Source: RHLJ01 sp965222205 (GTDB lineage Bacteria > Bacteroidota > Rhodothermia > Balneolales > Balneolaceae). Taken from it: a stretch of DNA of 64,000 nucleotides. Position numbers and translations under genes: made by a program. The notes under the pieces are model-generated. The model worked only from the letters and a program-made list of their open reading frames with translations, searched no databases and had not been told where the DNA came from. Each line of letters starts with the position of its first letter. The stretch's first letter is position 1. The stretch is taken from NCBI GenBank assembly GCA_965222205.1, contig OZ244932.1, positions 2,356,001 through 2,420,000 of the forward strand. The letters run 5' to 3'. Positions 47,385-56,139 of this stretch are shown here, one piece after another.

Positions 47385-49478
47385 ATGTTTAAAAATCTCA
47401 CGCTCTTTTTCTGGTTTATACTAAGCTCCACATTTGGATACGCGCAAACTCAGATTGATACGGTTAAAGCTGAACTCGCGGATATTGTTGTAGTTGGATA
47501 TCAGGGAAACAGGAGTATACTGGAGTCGCCCGGAAGTATCTCTTACATCAACCCACAAACCATTTCGGGGTTTGATAACTCCTCGCTGGTTTATGGGATG
47601 AGAACCGTAGCGGGAGTCCGGATGGAGGAACGGGCTCCCGGGAGTTACCGGATTGCTATTCGTGGTAGTTCTCTTCGTTCCCCCTTTGGAATTCGTAATG
47701 TGAAAATCTATTGGAATGAAATACCCCTCACAGAACCAACAGGAAGTACTTTTTTAAATCTCCTCGACTCTTTCAACATGCAAAGTTTGGAAGTGATTAA
47801 AGGTCCTGGTGGAAGTTTATATGGAGCAGGTAATGGAGGTGTTTTACTTATAAACAGTACAGCTCCATTCCAACAGGATCAGCTAACGGTAAATTCATCG
47901 GTCGGATCTTTTGGAATGTTCAAATATGATCTGGCTTATCAGGATAAGCTTGAAAACGGAGAGCTTTCCTTCAAATATTCCAAAAGCGAAAGTGACGGAT
48001 ACCGGGAGCAATCGTTTTTGGATCGGCGTGTAATTGAGGTTTCCGGCAACACTGAATATTTGGAAGGGCGAAGCATAGCCGCCAATATCCTGTACAGCGA
48101 TTTGAACTACGGGATACCCGGTGGACTCAATGAAAGTCAGTTTCAGAACGATCCTACTCAGGCCCGACCCGGAAATCCATTTGTTTTAGGGAGTATTGAT
48201 GCAAATTCGAGCATTAAGCACGAGTCTTTACTTTTTGGAGTTACTCATATCTATCAAATCACAGAGAAGTTTTCGAATGAAGCTTCGGCATTTGGTACCT
48301 TCAGCGATTTCGAGAACCCCTTCAATTTTGATTATAAGATTGACAGCAGGAAAAGCGGTGGAATTCGATCTAACTACTCCTATGAAACACCTATCGGCGC
48401 GGTGGATGCACAATTCACACTTGGAACAGAAATGCAGGCTTCCAGTTATGCAGCCCGTAATTTTGAAAATGATAATGGAAATCCCGGAGCTCTTAATTTT
48501 GATGATGAACTGAAGGTAAAATCGAACCTGATATTTTTGAATACCCAGTTTGATTTACCAAATGAGTGGTACTTAACGGCCGGGATTAGTTTTAATAATC
48601 TTGAATACGACATTAACCGGCTGGTGGCTACCGATAGCAACGGAGAGGAAGGACTGGTTGAAAAGAACTTCGATCCTCAGTTTATCCCAAGGATTGGAAT
48701 TGCCAAAAAAATCACTCCTCAAATTACCGCTCATGCCAGTGCGGGACTCGGCTTCTCCCCTCCAACTATAGATGAAATCCGAACTAATGAAGGAAGTATA
48801 AACCTGAATCTGGAAGCCGAAACCGGAACAAATTATGAGTTGGGATTGAGGGGTAATACTTTTGAAGGTAAACTGGGTTTTGATGCCGTAATATTCCTTT
48901 TCAAACTAGATGATTCTATCGTTCAGCAAGCTAATCCTGACACTACCCGCGATACCTTTGTGTTTAGAAATGCCGGAAAAACAGATCAACGTGGATTTGA
49001 ATTGAATGCTAATTATCTGCTTGTTGACAATTATTCCGGCTTCCTGAGACGAGCTCAACTCAATCTGGCATATACTTACCATGATTTTGAGTTTGAAGAC
49101 TACAATACCAGTGACGGTGATTTTTCGGGCAATCAATTAACCGGAGTTGCTCCACATACGCTTGTGAGCTCTCTGAATGTTATTACAGCACCTGGTTTAT
49201 ATGCGAATTTGTCGTATACCTTTACCGATGAAATCCCTTTAGAGGATGATAATTCAGTGTATTCTGATTCCTATCAATTAGTACAAACCAAAATCGGCTT
49301 TCGCACTACTTTTTTAGATGACTTTGAAGCTGATCTCTATTTCGGTATCGATAATGTACTTGATGAGCGCTACAGTCTCGGTTTTGATATAAATGCTTTT
49401 GGTGGAAGATATTTCCAGCCTGCCCCGGAGAGAAATTGGTTTTTGGGAGTTAAACTCAACTATAAATTAGGAATATGA
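47385..49478 (+). CDS. TonB-dependent outer-membrane receptor
   Basis: 697 aa. Signal peptide MFKNLTLFFWFILSSTFGYAQ; a TonB-box-like stretch (LADIVVVGY) precedes the plug (about 35-160; RIAIRGSSLRSPFGIRNVKIYWNEIPLTEPTG, EVIKGPGGSLYGAGNGGVLLI), then a 22-strand barrel ending PAPERNWFLGVKLNYKLGI. There is no N-terminal carboxypeptidase-like domain and no SusD partner, so it resembles siderophore/metal/cofactor receptors rather than glycan importers. The ligand is unknown. It is followed by a palindromic terminator shared with the next, convergent gene. Confidence 0.93.
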   Translation: MFKNLTLFFWFILSSTFGYAQTQIDTVKAELADIVVVGYQGNRSILESPGSISYINPQTISGFDNSSLVYGMRTVAGVRMEERAPGSYRIAIRGSSLRSPFGIRNVKIYWNEIPLTEPTGSTFLNLLDSFNMQSLEVIKGPGGSLYGAGNGGVLLINSTAPFQQDQLTVNSSVGSFGMFKYDLAYQDKLENGELSFKYSKSESDGYREQSFLDRRVIEVSGNTEYLEGRSIAANILYSDLNYGIPGGLNESQFQNDPTQARPGNPFVLGSIDANSSIKHESLLFGVTHIYQITEKFSNEASAFGTFSDFENPFNFDYKIDSRKSGGIRSNYSYETPIGAVDAQFTLGTEMQASSYAARNFENDNGNPGALNFDDELKVKSNLIFLNTQFDLPNEWYLTAGISFNNLEYDINRLVATDSNGEEGLVEKNFDPQFIPRIGIAKKITPQITAHASAGLGFSPPTIDEIRTNEGSINLNLEAETGTNYELGLRGNTFEGKLGFDAVIFLFKLDDSIVQQANPDTTRDTFVFRNAGKTDQRGFELNANYLLVDNYSGFLRRAQLNLAYTYHDFEFEDYNTSDGDFSGNQLTGVAPHTLVSSLNVITAPGLYANLSYTFTDEIPLEDDNSVYSDSYQLVQTKIGFRTTFLDDFEADLYFGIDNVLDERYSLGFDINAFGGRYFQPAPERNWFLGVKLNYKLGI

Positions 49479-49540
49479 GAATTAGGAATAATTGGCATGT
49501 CCAATTTATTCCTAATTCCTCTATTCAAATATTCCTAATT
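49467..49540. terminator. Nested palindrome between convergent genes
   Basis: Inner arms GAATTAGGAATAATTGG (49479-49495) and CCAATTTATTCCTAATTC (49501-49518) differ by one inserted base; outer arms ATTAGGAATAT/ATATTCCTAAT add a second level. The receptor's stop codon lies inside the left arms. Likely a two-way terminator, formed from repeated ATTAGGAATA words. Confidence 0.6.
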
Positions 49541-49542
49541 CT

Positions 49543-52500
49543 TCAAAACATCCTCGCAAGCACAACGGTTTCTTTAAATGTCCGATCGCTACCTGAAGCA
49601 CTATTATAGGCTTCAAAAAGCACGATGTAGATTCCAACCCTGTTTTTCCTTCGGTCATCGGTGAGTCCATCCCATGTTAATGAACCAGAAAATCCGGCCT
49701 GTGCATTATTGGCAAGCTCCCTTACCTGCCGGCCATAACGATCAAAAATTCGAACCCGAAGTAGATAATCGGGAGCATCCAGTGTGTAGCTGATGAAAAG
49801 ATTGTCTTCAAAGCCATCGTCATCGGGCGAAAAAGGATTCGGGCTGAAGTTGATCCCTACTGATTCGGGAGCAGCTCCCGGTTGTTGAAAAATAGTATTC
49901 CTGAAATTCGGGGTCCCTCCGCTTACATGCGTACTTGAACTCCAGTTGCTTTCCGAATTGCTCTCACCCAATGGATTGATTCTTTCTAGCGCTATTCCAT
50001 CCGTATCAAATACATTCGGGTTTTGCCAGCTTTCATCAAAAAACACCGAATCGATGGTAGCTCCGGTACTGTCTGCCAGATAAATGGCATCATCGGATGA
50101 AGCCAGACTCAAACTCGAACGATCGACTCTCATAGTAAACTGATCCGACTCTTCTTCGATTCCGAAATACTGAGCCGTTCGACTTTCAGCAAAAGAGGAG
50201 GCTTCATCTTCAGAATAAATCAAAAAATAACCTCCGGGCTGAATCCATTTATACTGAGTTGAAACCGGCTCAATACTTCGGAATTCATTCTCTTCGTCGG
50301 GTGCATCATGTAAAAAGATTCCTTCTAATGAAATTGCAAAGTTCGACGGGTTGTACAACTCCAGGTACTCGGTTTGATCGGGAAGATTGTCTTCTGAATC
50401 TGCCAGAGGATCATACATAATTTCGTTAATTATTACGCTTGCTGACGAGATTGGAACAGAAATTGAAGAAGTAACGCTGGATGAACTATTACCTTTTATA
50501 TCTGTCAGATTTTCAATTTCAATATCTAAATCAGAGACTTCCGCTTGTTTTTCAACAGCGATAAATGCCTGACCTTTTTCTGTAAAAACCTGATCAGCTT
50601 GTTCCGGATCAAACCTAAGTACTTCAACTTTCTCTCCGTTAATTTTGAAAAGTGCTTGGTTGGTTAACTGAATAAATTCCGAAAAAGCGATAAATGTTGA
50701 GGTATCATTTTCGCTGGCAAAAATGATCTCCGGAGGAGTGACATCCTCTTCGAACACTGAACTTTGAACTCCCGCACTAAACCCAGCCTGAGCAGTACTT
50801 GTTGCCCAGTTGGAGGCGTCGTTAGAAGCTCGTTCCGGATCTTTCCGCTCCAAAGAAACTCCCGGGCTGTCTCCACCCCAGTCTGATTGATAAAACAGAC
50901 TATCAATGGTTATTCCCTCTTCATTTCTGATAATCACCTCATCACCGCTGTCATTCAGTGAAGGAAAATCTGATAGATAAACGGCATTGTTCAAAGTGTT
51001 GGCGAAATCTTCCCGATCTGTTAACACCAGGTATTCCCCTGCCGGAAGAAAAATACCAGCAGGAATTTCCGCATCGTTATTTCCTGCATCAATAAGCTCC
51101 CATCCAGATAGGTCAAAGTTCTTGTCGGTTGGGTTGAACAGTTCTACAAACTCGGAAGATAACTCATCTTCTCTTCGGTATAGAATTTCGTTGATAACCA
51201 CTTCACTCTTAAGAGCGGGTGTAATCTCAAAGTACACCACCTCTACCGAATCTGATTCATTGATATTACCAAAAATGTCCCGTTGACTGAGCACTTCGAT
51301 TGTCAGTTTTTCACCATCAGAAAGCGGCTGAGCAAGTGTGATTGTAACTGAATCCCGATTTAGCTCAATTTCTGATGCGATTTGTGTTGGGGTAATATTA
51401 TAGTTCTCTGGGTCCAGGGCAAAAGATTCAACTATAGCTTCGCTGAAATTCAAAATCACTGTTTCGGCATTTGTAATAAGAATACTTTCCACAAAAGGTG
51501 CTTCGGTATCCGGTTCAATGGCATTTTGCTGACCGGGCGTACCAAGCTCCGGAGAAGGACTATCTCCCCAATTCGCCTGAAAAATTCCAGAAACCGTTAC
51601 TGACCTCCGCTCCAGGGATACCTCATCACCACCCCATAAATTTGAATAAGTGAGCGAATCAATCAGAGCTCCCTCCACATCACGCAAAACAAGATCATCT
51701 GTTGAGTTATTCAAAGCCGGAAATCCTGAAACTCTTACCAATGGAGTGCCGGGAAAGTTCTCTACGATGGTACTATCAGGAGCCAGCAATACAAATTGAC
51801 CGGGTGAAAGCGCATAATTATCAAAGGTTATTACTCTTCGGTTTCCGGAGTTATCATTAAACGTCCAGTTTTGAAGATTAAATGTTTTATCGGTGTGATT
51901 ATAGAGTTCTACAAACTCCGAATAGTCTTCTGCCGGATCATACATAAACTCATTGATAGCTACCTCTCCTTCGAGTGCGGCATCGAATTCACGGAATTCA
52001 AAATCAAAACTCAGTTCATCTGTCATATTCCCAAAGAAATCTTCCTGATTTTCGATCGTAAATGAATAACTCTCCCCACCTCCATCACCCCGAAAAGCAA
52101 ACGTAAAAGCAATGATCACGGTGTCCGGTTCTACTAAGTCAACACTCTGAATATCCGGTGGAGAAAAGTCATTCTCCGGGCTTGCAGTCAACTCATAATT
52201 CGTTGATGTTTGCGCTGGTATTATTGTAATCGCCTCTGTAAAAACAACCTCCAAAGTACTGTCATTCAAAAACTCAAAAGATTCGATATCCGGAGGGGTG
52301 GTATCCGGCTCTATATTGTTGGTTCTTCCGGGAGTACCGATTTCATCTGGAGAGTCACCCCAGTTTGCCTCCAGGGTGGTCGCTGTATTTGGAGTTCTTC
52401 GTTCCAGGGCAATATCTACCCCACCCCAATCCGGAGTGTACTCCAGCGAATCAATCAACACACCAGCCCCATCAAACAACCTGATCTGATCGGTAGTGTT

Positions 52501-53712
52501 GTTTAATGCGGGAAGAGATACATCAACATATTCACCTGATCCAAAAGTTGAGGTTAAAGCATCTGGTTCAGAAGTCACCACCAAAAAACTATCCGGAAGA
52601 ATGACCAAGTCTTCTTCTGAAATGGTAATGAGCGAATTGTTATCCCCAATTTCCCAAACTTTAAGGTTGAGGTACTTAGAGCTGGTATTTCTCAACTCTA
52701 TATACTCAGGCAAATCTGAACCGGGTGGCGGGTCTTTCAGAAACTCGTTAATGATGATATCTCCTGCTTCAAACTCATCAAATACAAAAAAAGTAAGGGT
52801 CGTATCGGTAAGTACCGTGTCATTAACCGATGATTCTATCCCTGAAACACTAAGTTGATTTTCTCCACCGGGAATCGAATCTGCGAAAGTAATTCGAAGT
52901 GCATTACTCCCCTGATTAGAAAAAGATTGTGGGCTGATACTGTCATTCAGTTCAAAATCAGTGGCAGCTACCGAAGCAAAATCAATATCCCGTGAAAAGC
53001 TAACGTCTATTTGCGTTTCGCTAAACAGAGAAAAAGAATCTATGAATAATGGGTCTATGACAATCGGAGGAGGATCAATTTTGAAATCGAAATAATAATC
53101 ATCTACCCGGGTGCTTGTATAAGTTACCAATACCCCGAAAAATGCTGAACTGGTATAGGTATTGTCATTTGCTGTGTTTCCTGAGTTTTTTAGCTCTCCA
53201 TTGTATCCTTCACCAACTTCCATGCTCCAATTCCCGGATGCATCGCGGGCAACTTTAATTCGGTAAGACCCTCCGGAATCAAATATCGTGGTGTCTTCCA
53301 ATACGGTAGTCTGGGCACCGGCATCCAAACGTACGATTTTGAATACATCATCCCCGGTTTGACCAACCCTGACTGCATACCCGTTTACCGCTCCGGATAG
53401 GTCCGCGATATCACTCATAAGAAAGATTTCTGCCTTATTTCCATTAGACGGAGCTGTTCCGTCGATACGAACAAAAAATTCCCATTCCCCTACCGTATTT
53501 GTTGATGGGGTGGATAAATACGAACTAGCTGCTTTGTTATCATTCAGCCGGAGTACATTATTTCCATCCAGATCAAAGATTACAAAATTACTATCTGCAC
53601 CTGACCACGACGGATTGTCCGTAAAATCGCCATCCGAGAAATCATCCTCAAAATTTTGAGCGAAAAGTGACATCGAAATCAATACAAAGCTTATGGTAAA
53701 CAGGAACTTCAT
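49543..53712 (-). CDS. Large secreted lamin-tail domain protein
   Basis: 1389 aa, secreted: signal peptide MKFLFTISFVLISMSLFAQ. An N-terminal jelly-roll-like region (about 20-215) is followed by alternating Ig-like (SbsA/Big_5-type, LEVVFTEAI, VILNFSEAI) and lamin-tail (LTD) domains. Four LTDs start near residues 317, 583, 838 and 1110, each with a V-INE-(M/L)-DP...EF-EL-N(P/H)T-----L--W core and an ALNN(T/S)-D--- segment. The end (about 1305-1389: FSPNPFSPDDDGFED, VRIFDRYGRQVREL, LTWDG) is a FlgD/gliding-motility-type C-terminal domain, the kind that serves as a secretion and anchoring signal for type IX secretion in related bacteria. A surface or adhesion role is inferred. Confidence 0.88.
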   Translation of the reverse strand: MKFLFTISFVLISMSLFAQNFEDDFSDGDFTDNPSWSGADSNFVIFDLDGNNVLRLNDNKAASSYLSTPSTNTVGEWEFFVRIDGTAPSNGNKAEIFLMSDIADLSGAVNGYAVRVGQTGDDVFKIVRLDAGAQTTVLEDTTIFDSGGSYRIKVARDASGNWSMEVGEGYNGELKNSGNTANDNTYTSSAFFGVLVTYTSTRVDDYYFDFKIDPPPIVIDPLFIDSFSLFSETQIDVSFSRDIDFASVAATDFELNDSISPQSFSNQGSNALRITFADSIPGGENQLSVSGIESSVNDTVLTDTTLTFFVFDEFEAGDIIINEFLKDPPPGSDLPEYIELRNTSSKYLNLKVWEIGDNNSLITISEEDLVILPDSFLVVTSEPDALTSTFGSGEYVDVSLPALNNTTDQIRLFDGAGVLIDSLEYTPDWGGVDIALERRTPNTATTLEANWGDSPDEIGTPGRTNNIEPDTTPPDIESFEFLNDSTLEVVFTEAITIIPAQTSTNYELTASPENDFSPPDIQSVDLVEPDTVIIAFTFAFRGDGGGESYSFTIENQEDFFGNMTDELSFDFEFREFDAALEGEVAINEFMYDPAEDYSEFVELYNHTDKTFNLQNWTFNDNSGNRRVITFDNYALSPGQFVLLAPDSTIVENFPGTPLVRVSGFPALNNSTDDLVLRDVEGALIDSLTYSNLWGGDEVSLERRSVTVSGIFQANWGDSPSPELGTPGQQNAIEPDTEAPFVESILITNAETVILNFSEAIVESFALDPENYNITPTQIASEIELNRDSVTITLAQPLSDGEKLTIEVLSQRDIFGNINESDSVEVVYFEITPALKSEVVINEILYRREDELSSEFVELFNPTDKNFDLSGWELIDAGNNDAEIPAGIFLPAGEYLVLTDREDFANTLNNAVYLSDFPSLNDSGDEVIIRNEEGITIDSLFYQSDWGGDSPGVSLERKDPERASNDASNWATSTAQAGFSAGVQSSVFEEDVTPPEIIFASENDTSTFIAFSEFIQLTNQALFKINGEKVEVLRFDPEQADQVFTEKGQAFIAVEKQAEVSDLDIEIENLTDIKGNSSSSVTSSISVPISSASVIINEIMYDPLADSEDNLPDQTEYLELYNPSNFAISLEGIFLHDAPDEENEFRSIEPVSTQYKWIQPGGYFLIYSEDEASSFAESRTAQYFGIEEESDQFTMRVDRSSLSLASSDDAIYLADSTGATIDSVFFDESWQNPNVFDTDGIALERINPLGESNSESNWSSSTHVSGGTPNFRNTIFQQPGAAPESVGINFSPNPFSPDDDGFEDNLFISYTLDAPDYLLRVRIFDRYGRQVRELANNAQAGFSGSLTWDGLTDDRRKNRVGIYIVLFEAYNSASGSDRTFKETVVLARMF

Positions 53713-53781
53713 AAACTCAGAATAGTTTACACAGGCGACATTATCAACTTAAGAACAAAGTCTTAACGGTCTTTTAACCAC

Positions 53782-53817
53782 AAAAAAATAGGGTAAAAGG
53801 TTATCCACCTTTTACCC
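53782..53817 (-). terminator. Terminator-like hairpin in the leader of the lamin-tail gene
   Basis: Perfect 10-bp stem GGGTAAAAGG/CCTTTTACCC (53791-53800 and 53808-53817), 7-nt loop, followed in the minus direction by TAT then seven T. It points into the lamin-tail gene, whose ATG is about 70 nt further on; no minus-strand gene lies immediately upstream. So it is either a leader attenuator or the end of a small RNA. Confidence 0.6.
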
Positions 53818-53973
53818 CTGGAAGGACATTGAGAGTATGAACCCTCAATATAATGATTGTCGTCTCTATGCTTGGTAAGTCAGACCATTTACAGAAGAAC
53901 TCCTTACAAATTTTTTGTACTTTTTTTCTATTCAACTTTTGACAAACCAAATCTATAATTTACTTGACTTAGC

Positions 53974-54360
53974 ATGCGAAGCTTACCTTTTTACATGGAT
54001 GATTTAAACGGCGGATTTATGAAATTGGAAGGAATTCTGCGCGTGGAGAAGGAGAAATTGTATCTCGAATTCCAAAAAACGGATGCCATTTTAGAAACGT
54101 ATAAATCAGATGTGAAAGAGTTAGAGATTGATATCTCTGAAATTTCGATGATGGAATATAAAAAAGGGATATTCTCAAGTAAGTTGGTCATTCATACAAA
54201 ACGGGCTATTACTTTTCAGGATTTACCCGGGAATGGATTAACAGAACGGGTACTGAAAGTAAAAAAGAAACACCGCGAAATTGCTGCTTCTATTTCATCT
54301 AATATAAATCTTGAGCTTTCAGAGCGCCGACTAAATGAGCTAAAAGGAGAGAATGAATGA
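53974..54360 (+). CDS. Hypothetical protein, PH-like fold suspected (pair member A)
   Basis: 128 aa, not recognised. No signal peptide or membrane helix. Alternating short strands (GFMKLEGILRVEKEKLYLEFQ, IDISEISMMEYKKGIFSSKLVIHTK, AITFQDLPG) followed by one C-terminal helix (HREIAASISSNINLELSERRLNEL) suggest a pleckstrin-homology-like barrel (inference). Its last 4 nt (ATGA) overlap the next gene, which is a clear paralog. Both end in the same pattern (L--SERR/KL--L). Likely two halves of one complex. Confidence 0.75.
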   Translation: MRSLPFYMDDLNGGFMKLEGILRVEKEKLYLEFQKTDAILETYKSDVKELEIDISEISMMEYKKGIFSSKLVIHTKRAITFQDLPGNGLTERVLKVKKKHREIAASISSNINLELSERRLNELKGENE

Positions 54361-54737
54361 GCTTTGCATTCAACTATTCTTTGCTGAACCCGAACGAATC
54401 CCCTCCGCTCAAATATGTAAAAGGAGTATTAAGTATTGAAGGTGAAGAACTTCTTTTTGAATATAAATTATATGATCCTCAGGGAAATGTATTAAGCACG
54501 CTTAACAAGTTTTCCATTAATGTTGAGTATTTGAAAAGCATTGAATTGATGAAAGGGCTGTTTAAAGCCAAACTTATCATTCGAACCAATCAAATGGTTT
54601 TTCTGGATCCGCTACCAGGTAATAAGCAAGGTTCTATCACTTTGGAAATAAAACGTGAAGATAGAACACAGGCTCAGGACTTTGCTAATAAACTAAAGAT
54701 TGCTCTTTCGGAGAGAAAGCTTAGGGATTTAGAGTAG
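54357..54737 (+). CDS. Hypothetical protein, PH-like fold suspected (pair member B)
   Basis: 126 aa, paralogous to the overlapping upstream gene: KGLFKAKLIIRTNQMVFLDPLPG matches KGIFSSKLVIHTKRAITFQDLPG of member A, and IKREDRTQAQDFANKLKIALSERKLRDL matches its C-terminal helix. The ATGA overlap forces translational coupling. A 7-bp tandem repeat begins 2 nt after the stop. No enzymatic motif is seen. Real-gene status is supported by the paralog and by intact frames; function unknown. Confidence 0.75.
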   Translation: MSFAFNYSLLNPNESPPLKYVKGVLSIEGEELLFEYKLYDPQGNVLSTLNKFSINVEYLKSIELMKGLFKAKLIIRTNQMVFLDPLPGNKQGSITLEIKREDRTQAQDFANKLKIALSERKLRDLE

Positions 54738-54738
54738 A

Positions 54739-54801
54739 TTCGTTATTCGTTATTCGTTATTCGTTATTCGTTATTCGTTATTCGTTATTCGTTATTCGTT
54801 A
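54739..54801. repeat. Tandem repeat, 9 perfect copies of a 7-bp unit (TTCGTTA)
   Basis: Nine uninterrupted copies from 54739 to 54801, starting two bases after a stop codon. Seven-bp units are prone to slippage, so copy number probably varies between strains. There is no spacer between units, so this is not a CRISPR. Confidence 0.97.
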
Positions 54802-54856
54802 AGGTGAATGCTGGAACAATCTGAAAACATAGAAAAACCGCTAGCATATTGATTGA

Positions 54857-55051
54857 CTGGTCGGTAGGTACCTAAACTTCTTTTTGTTGAATTTCTTCTA
54901 TTTATTTTATCTAGTATCTACCCGTTTGGCTTCTTTTTTGGGAGCTGGGCTCTTCATTTTCTCACTGACCGGTTTAGCAATGGCATTAGGTGCATCGCAA
55001 TCTTGGGATTATAGCTTTCAAATTAAAGCTAAAGAAGAATCGCAAGATTGA
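54857..55051 (+). pseudogene. Possible remnant of a small membrane protein gene
   Basis: An open frame runs from just after a TGA (54854-54856) to the TGA at 55049-55051 and reads like a real protein: hydrophobic FFLLNFFYLFYLVS and ASFLGAGLFIFSLTGLAMALGA, then a charged tail QIKAKEESQD. It has no ATG; a TTG at 54884 would give 55 aa. A short ATG frame, MLEQSENIEKPLAY, at 54808-54852 ends in another phase just before, so it may be one gene broken by a frameshift. Not recognised. Confidence 0.3.
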
Positions 55052-55056
55052 ATTTA

Positions 55057-55204
55057 AAGTCCTCCCTTGAGGGAGGTGGATTCTGATCGATTAGATCAGA
55101 AGACGGAGGGTGTTCTTCGACATGTAAACCAGTGCCACACCAAACACCCCTCAGAATAAATCGGGAACTTCCGATTTATTCATCTCCCCTCGAGGGGAGA
55201 CTTA
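55057..55204. mobile_element. MITE-like palindromic element
   Basis: About 148 bp with imperfect terminal inverted repeats: AAGTCCTCCCTTGAGGGAGG at the left and CTCCCCTCGAGGGGAGACTT at the right. Nested inside are TTCTGATC/GATCAGAA, GGAGGGTGTT/AACACCCCTC and AATAAATCGG/CCGATTTATT palindromes. It encodes no protein. The build (TIRs plus stacked hairpins) fits a non-autonomous element or large REP-type repeat. Confidence 0.6.
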
Positions 55205-55208
55205 ATTC

Positions 55209-55270
55209 ATTCTAGCTCCAATGCTCTGCGTTGGAGCTAGAATAAAGGTTCCGACGGAGACCATCGGAAC
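55209..55270. repeat. REP-like double hairpin, copy 2
   Basis: Perfect 13-bp stem ATTCTAGCTCCAA/TTGGAGCTAGAAT (55209-55221 and 55231-55243) around loop TGCTCTGCG, then a second hairpin GTTCCGA/TCGGAAC (55248-55254 and 55264-55270). The first loop and inner stem are the inverse of the hairpin at 39976-40000. Confidence 0.7.
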
Positions 55271-55286
55271 TAGGCTTAGAAAATAC

Positions 55287-56120
55287 CTAATTATTCCCCT
55301 TATAACTTGATAATGAATCACCTTGATGAACATGATAAATTTCTAGATTTATAAAATCTTCTTCTTTTTTTATTAATACTACATCTGTAGAATCTGGCTG
55401 AAAAAAATAATTATCTCCGATCTTACCAAGAAGTATAATTCTTTCTGAAAAGTAATTGTTTGGATCTTTTAAACTGCTTTTTTTTACATAAGAATAATTC
55501 TCTCGATTTGTAATTGACTCAGCAGATTCTTGAGCCATGATGAAAGGTATAACTACTAATCCTATTAATAAAAACACAAATCCAATGACATTTTCTATCC
55601 ATTTAAATTCTTCCTTTATAGTCTCATCCGTAATTCTTTTTATATCATCAATTTTGACTGATGACTTTTCTTCTACTTTTTTTATAACTGATATACCTAT
55701 TCTTTTCATCATATAAGGCTCTAGAAATTTATTCCCTACAGCTATGCTTATAAAGTAGAAAAAGGCCACTGCGACAACTAAAACCCTATTATCACTTACG
55801 TAAATTAGATATAGAAAAAAGACTAGAGGTATAAAAACTAGAAATGGCTTTATTAATCTTTTATTCCACTTTTCTAATTTCTTATGACCCAATTTTACAA
55901 CTAATACACCAAGAATTGCTCCTATCGTAACTATAAATACCATTACAAAGATTCGAATACTTGATACTAATAAGTATCCAATCGTTAGGTAATCAATTAT
56001 ATCAAAATGTAAATAGGTCCAAAAAGTAACCGTATATACCACAGAGATGACTAAACTCAATGGATACATCAAGTAAGTTAGCTTTATTACAATCTCTATA
56101 TATTTTATTGACTTATCCAC
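55287..56120 (-). CDS. Hypothetical AT-rich membrane protein
   Basis: 277 aa, not recognised. Five or so membrane helices (about 12-33, 45-72, 91-107, 110-130 and 190-213) with a charged middle (KKVEEKSSVKIDDIKRITDETIKEEFKW) and a C-terminal soluble part (SERIILLGKIGDNYFFQPDSTDVVLIKKEEDF). Base composition is clearly more A+T-rich, with more Ile and Lys, than that of its neighbours, and it lies beside repeat elements, so recent acquisition is plausible. It ends 20 nt downstream of asd on the same strand but probably belongs to no operon. Confidence 0.75.
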   Translation of the reverse strand: MDKSIKYIEIVIKLTYLMYPLSLVISVVYTVTFWTYLHFDIIDYLTIGYLLVSSIRIFVMVFIVTIGAILGVLVVKLGHKKLEKWNKRLIKPFLVFIPLVFFLYLIYVSDNRVLVVAVAFFYFISIAVGNKFLEPYMMKRIGISVIKKVEEKSSVKIDDIKRITDETIKEEFKWIENVIGFVFLLIGLVVIPFIMAQESAESITNRENYSYVKKSSLKDPNNYFSERIILLGKIGDNYFFQPDSTDVVLIKKEEDFINLEIYHVHQGDSLSSYKGNN

Positions 56121-56139
56121 TTTTGGATAATAAAAGTAT

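Noticed and set aside
54739..54801. CRISPR array
   Set aside because: Units are 7 bp and directly adjacent, with no spacers and no cas genes nearby.
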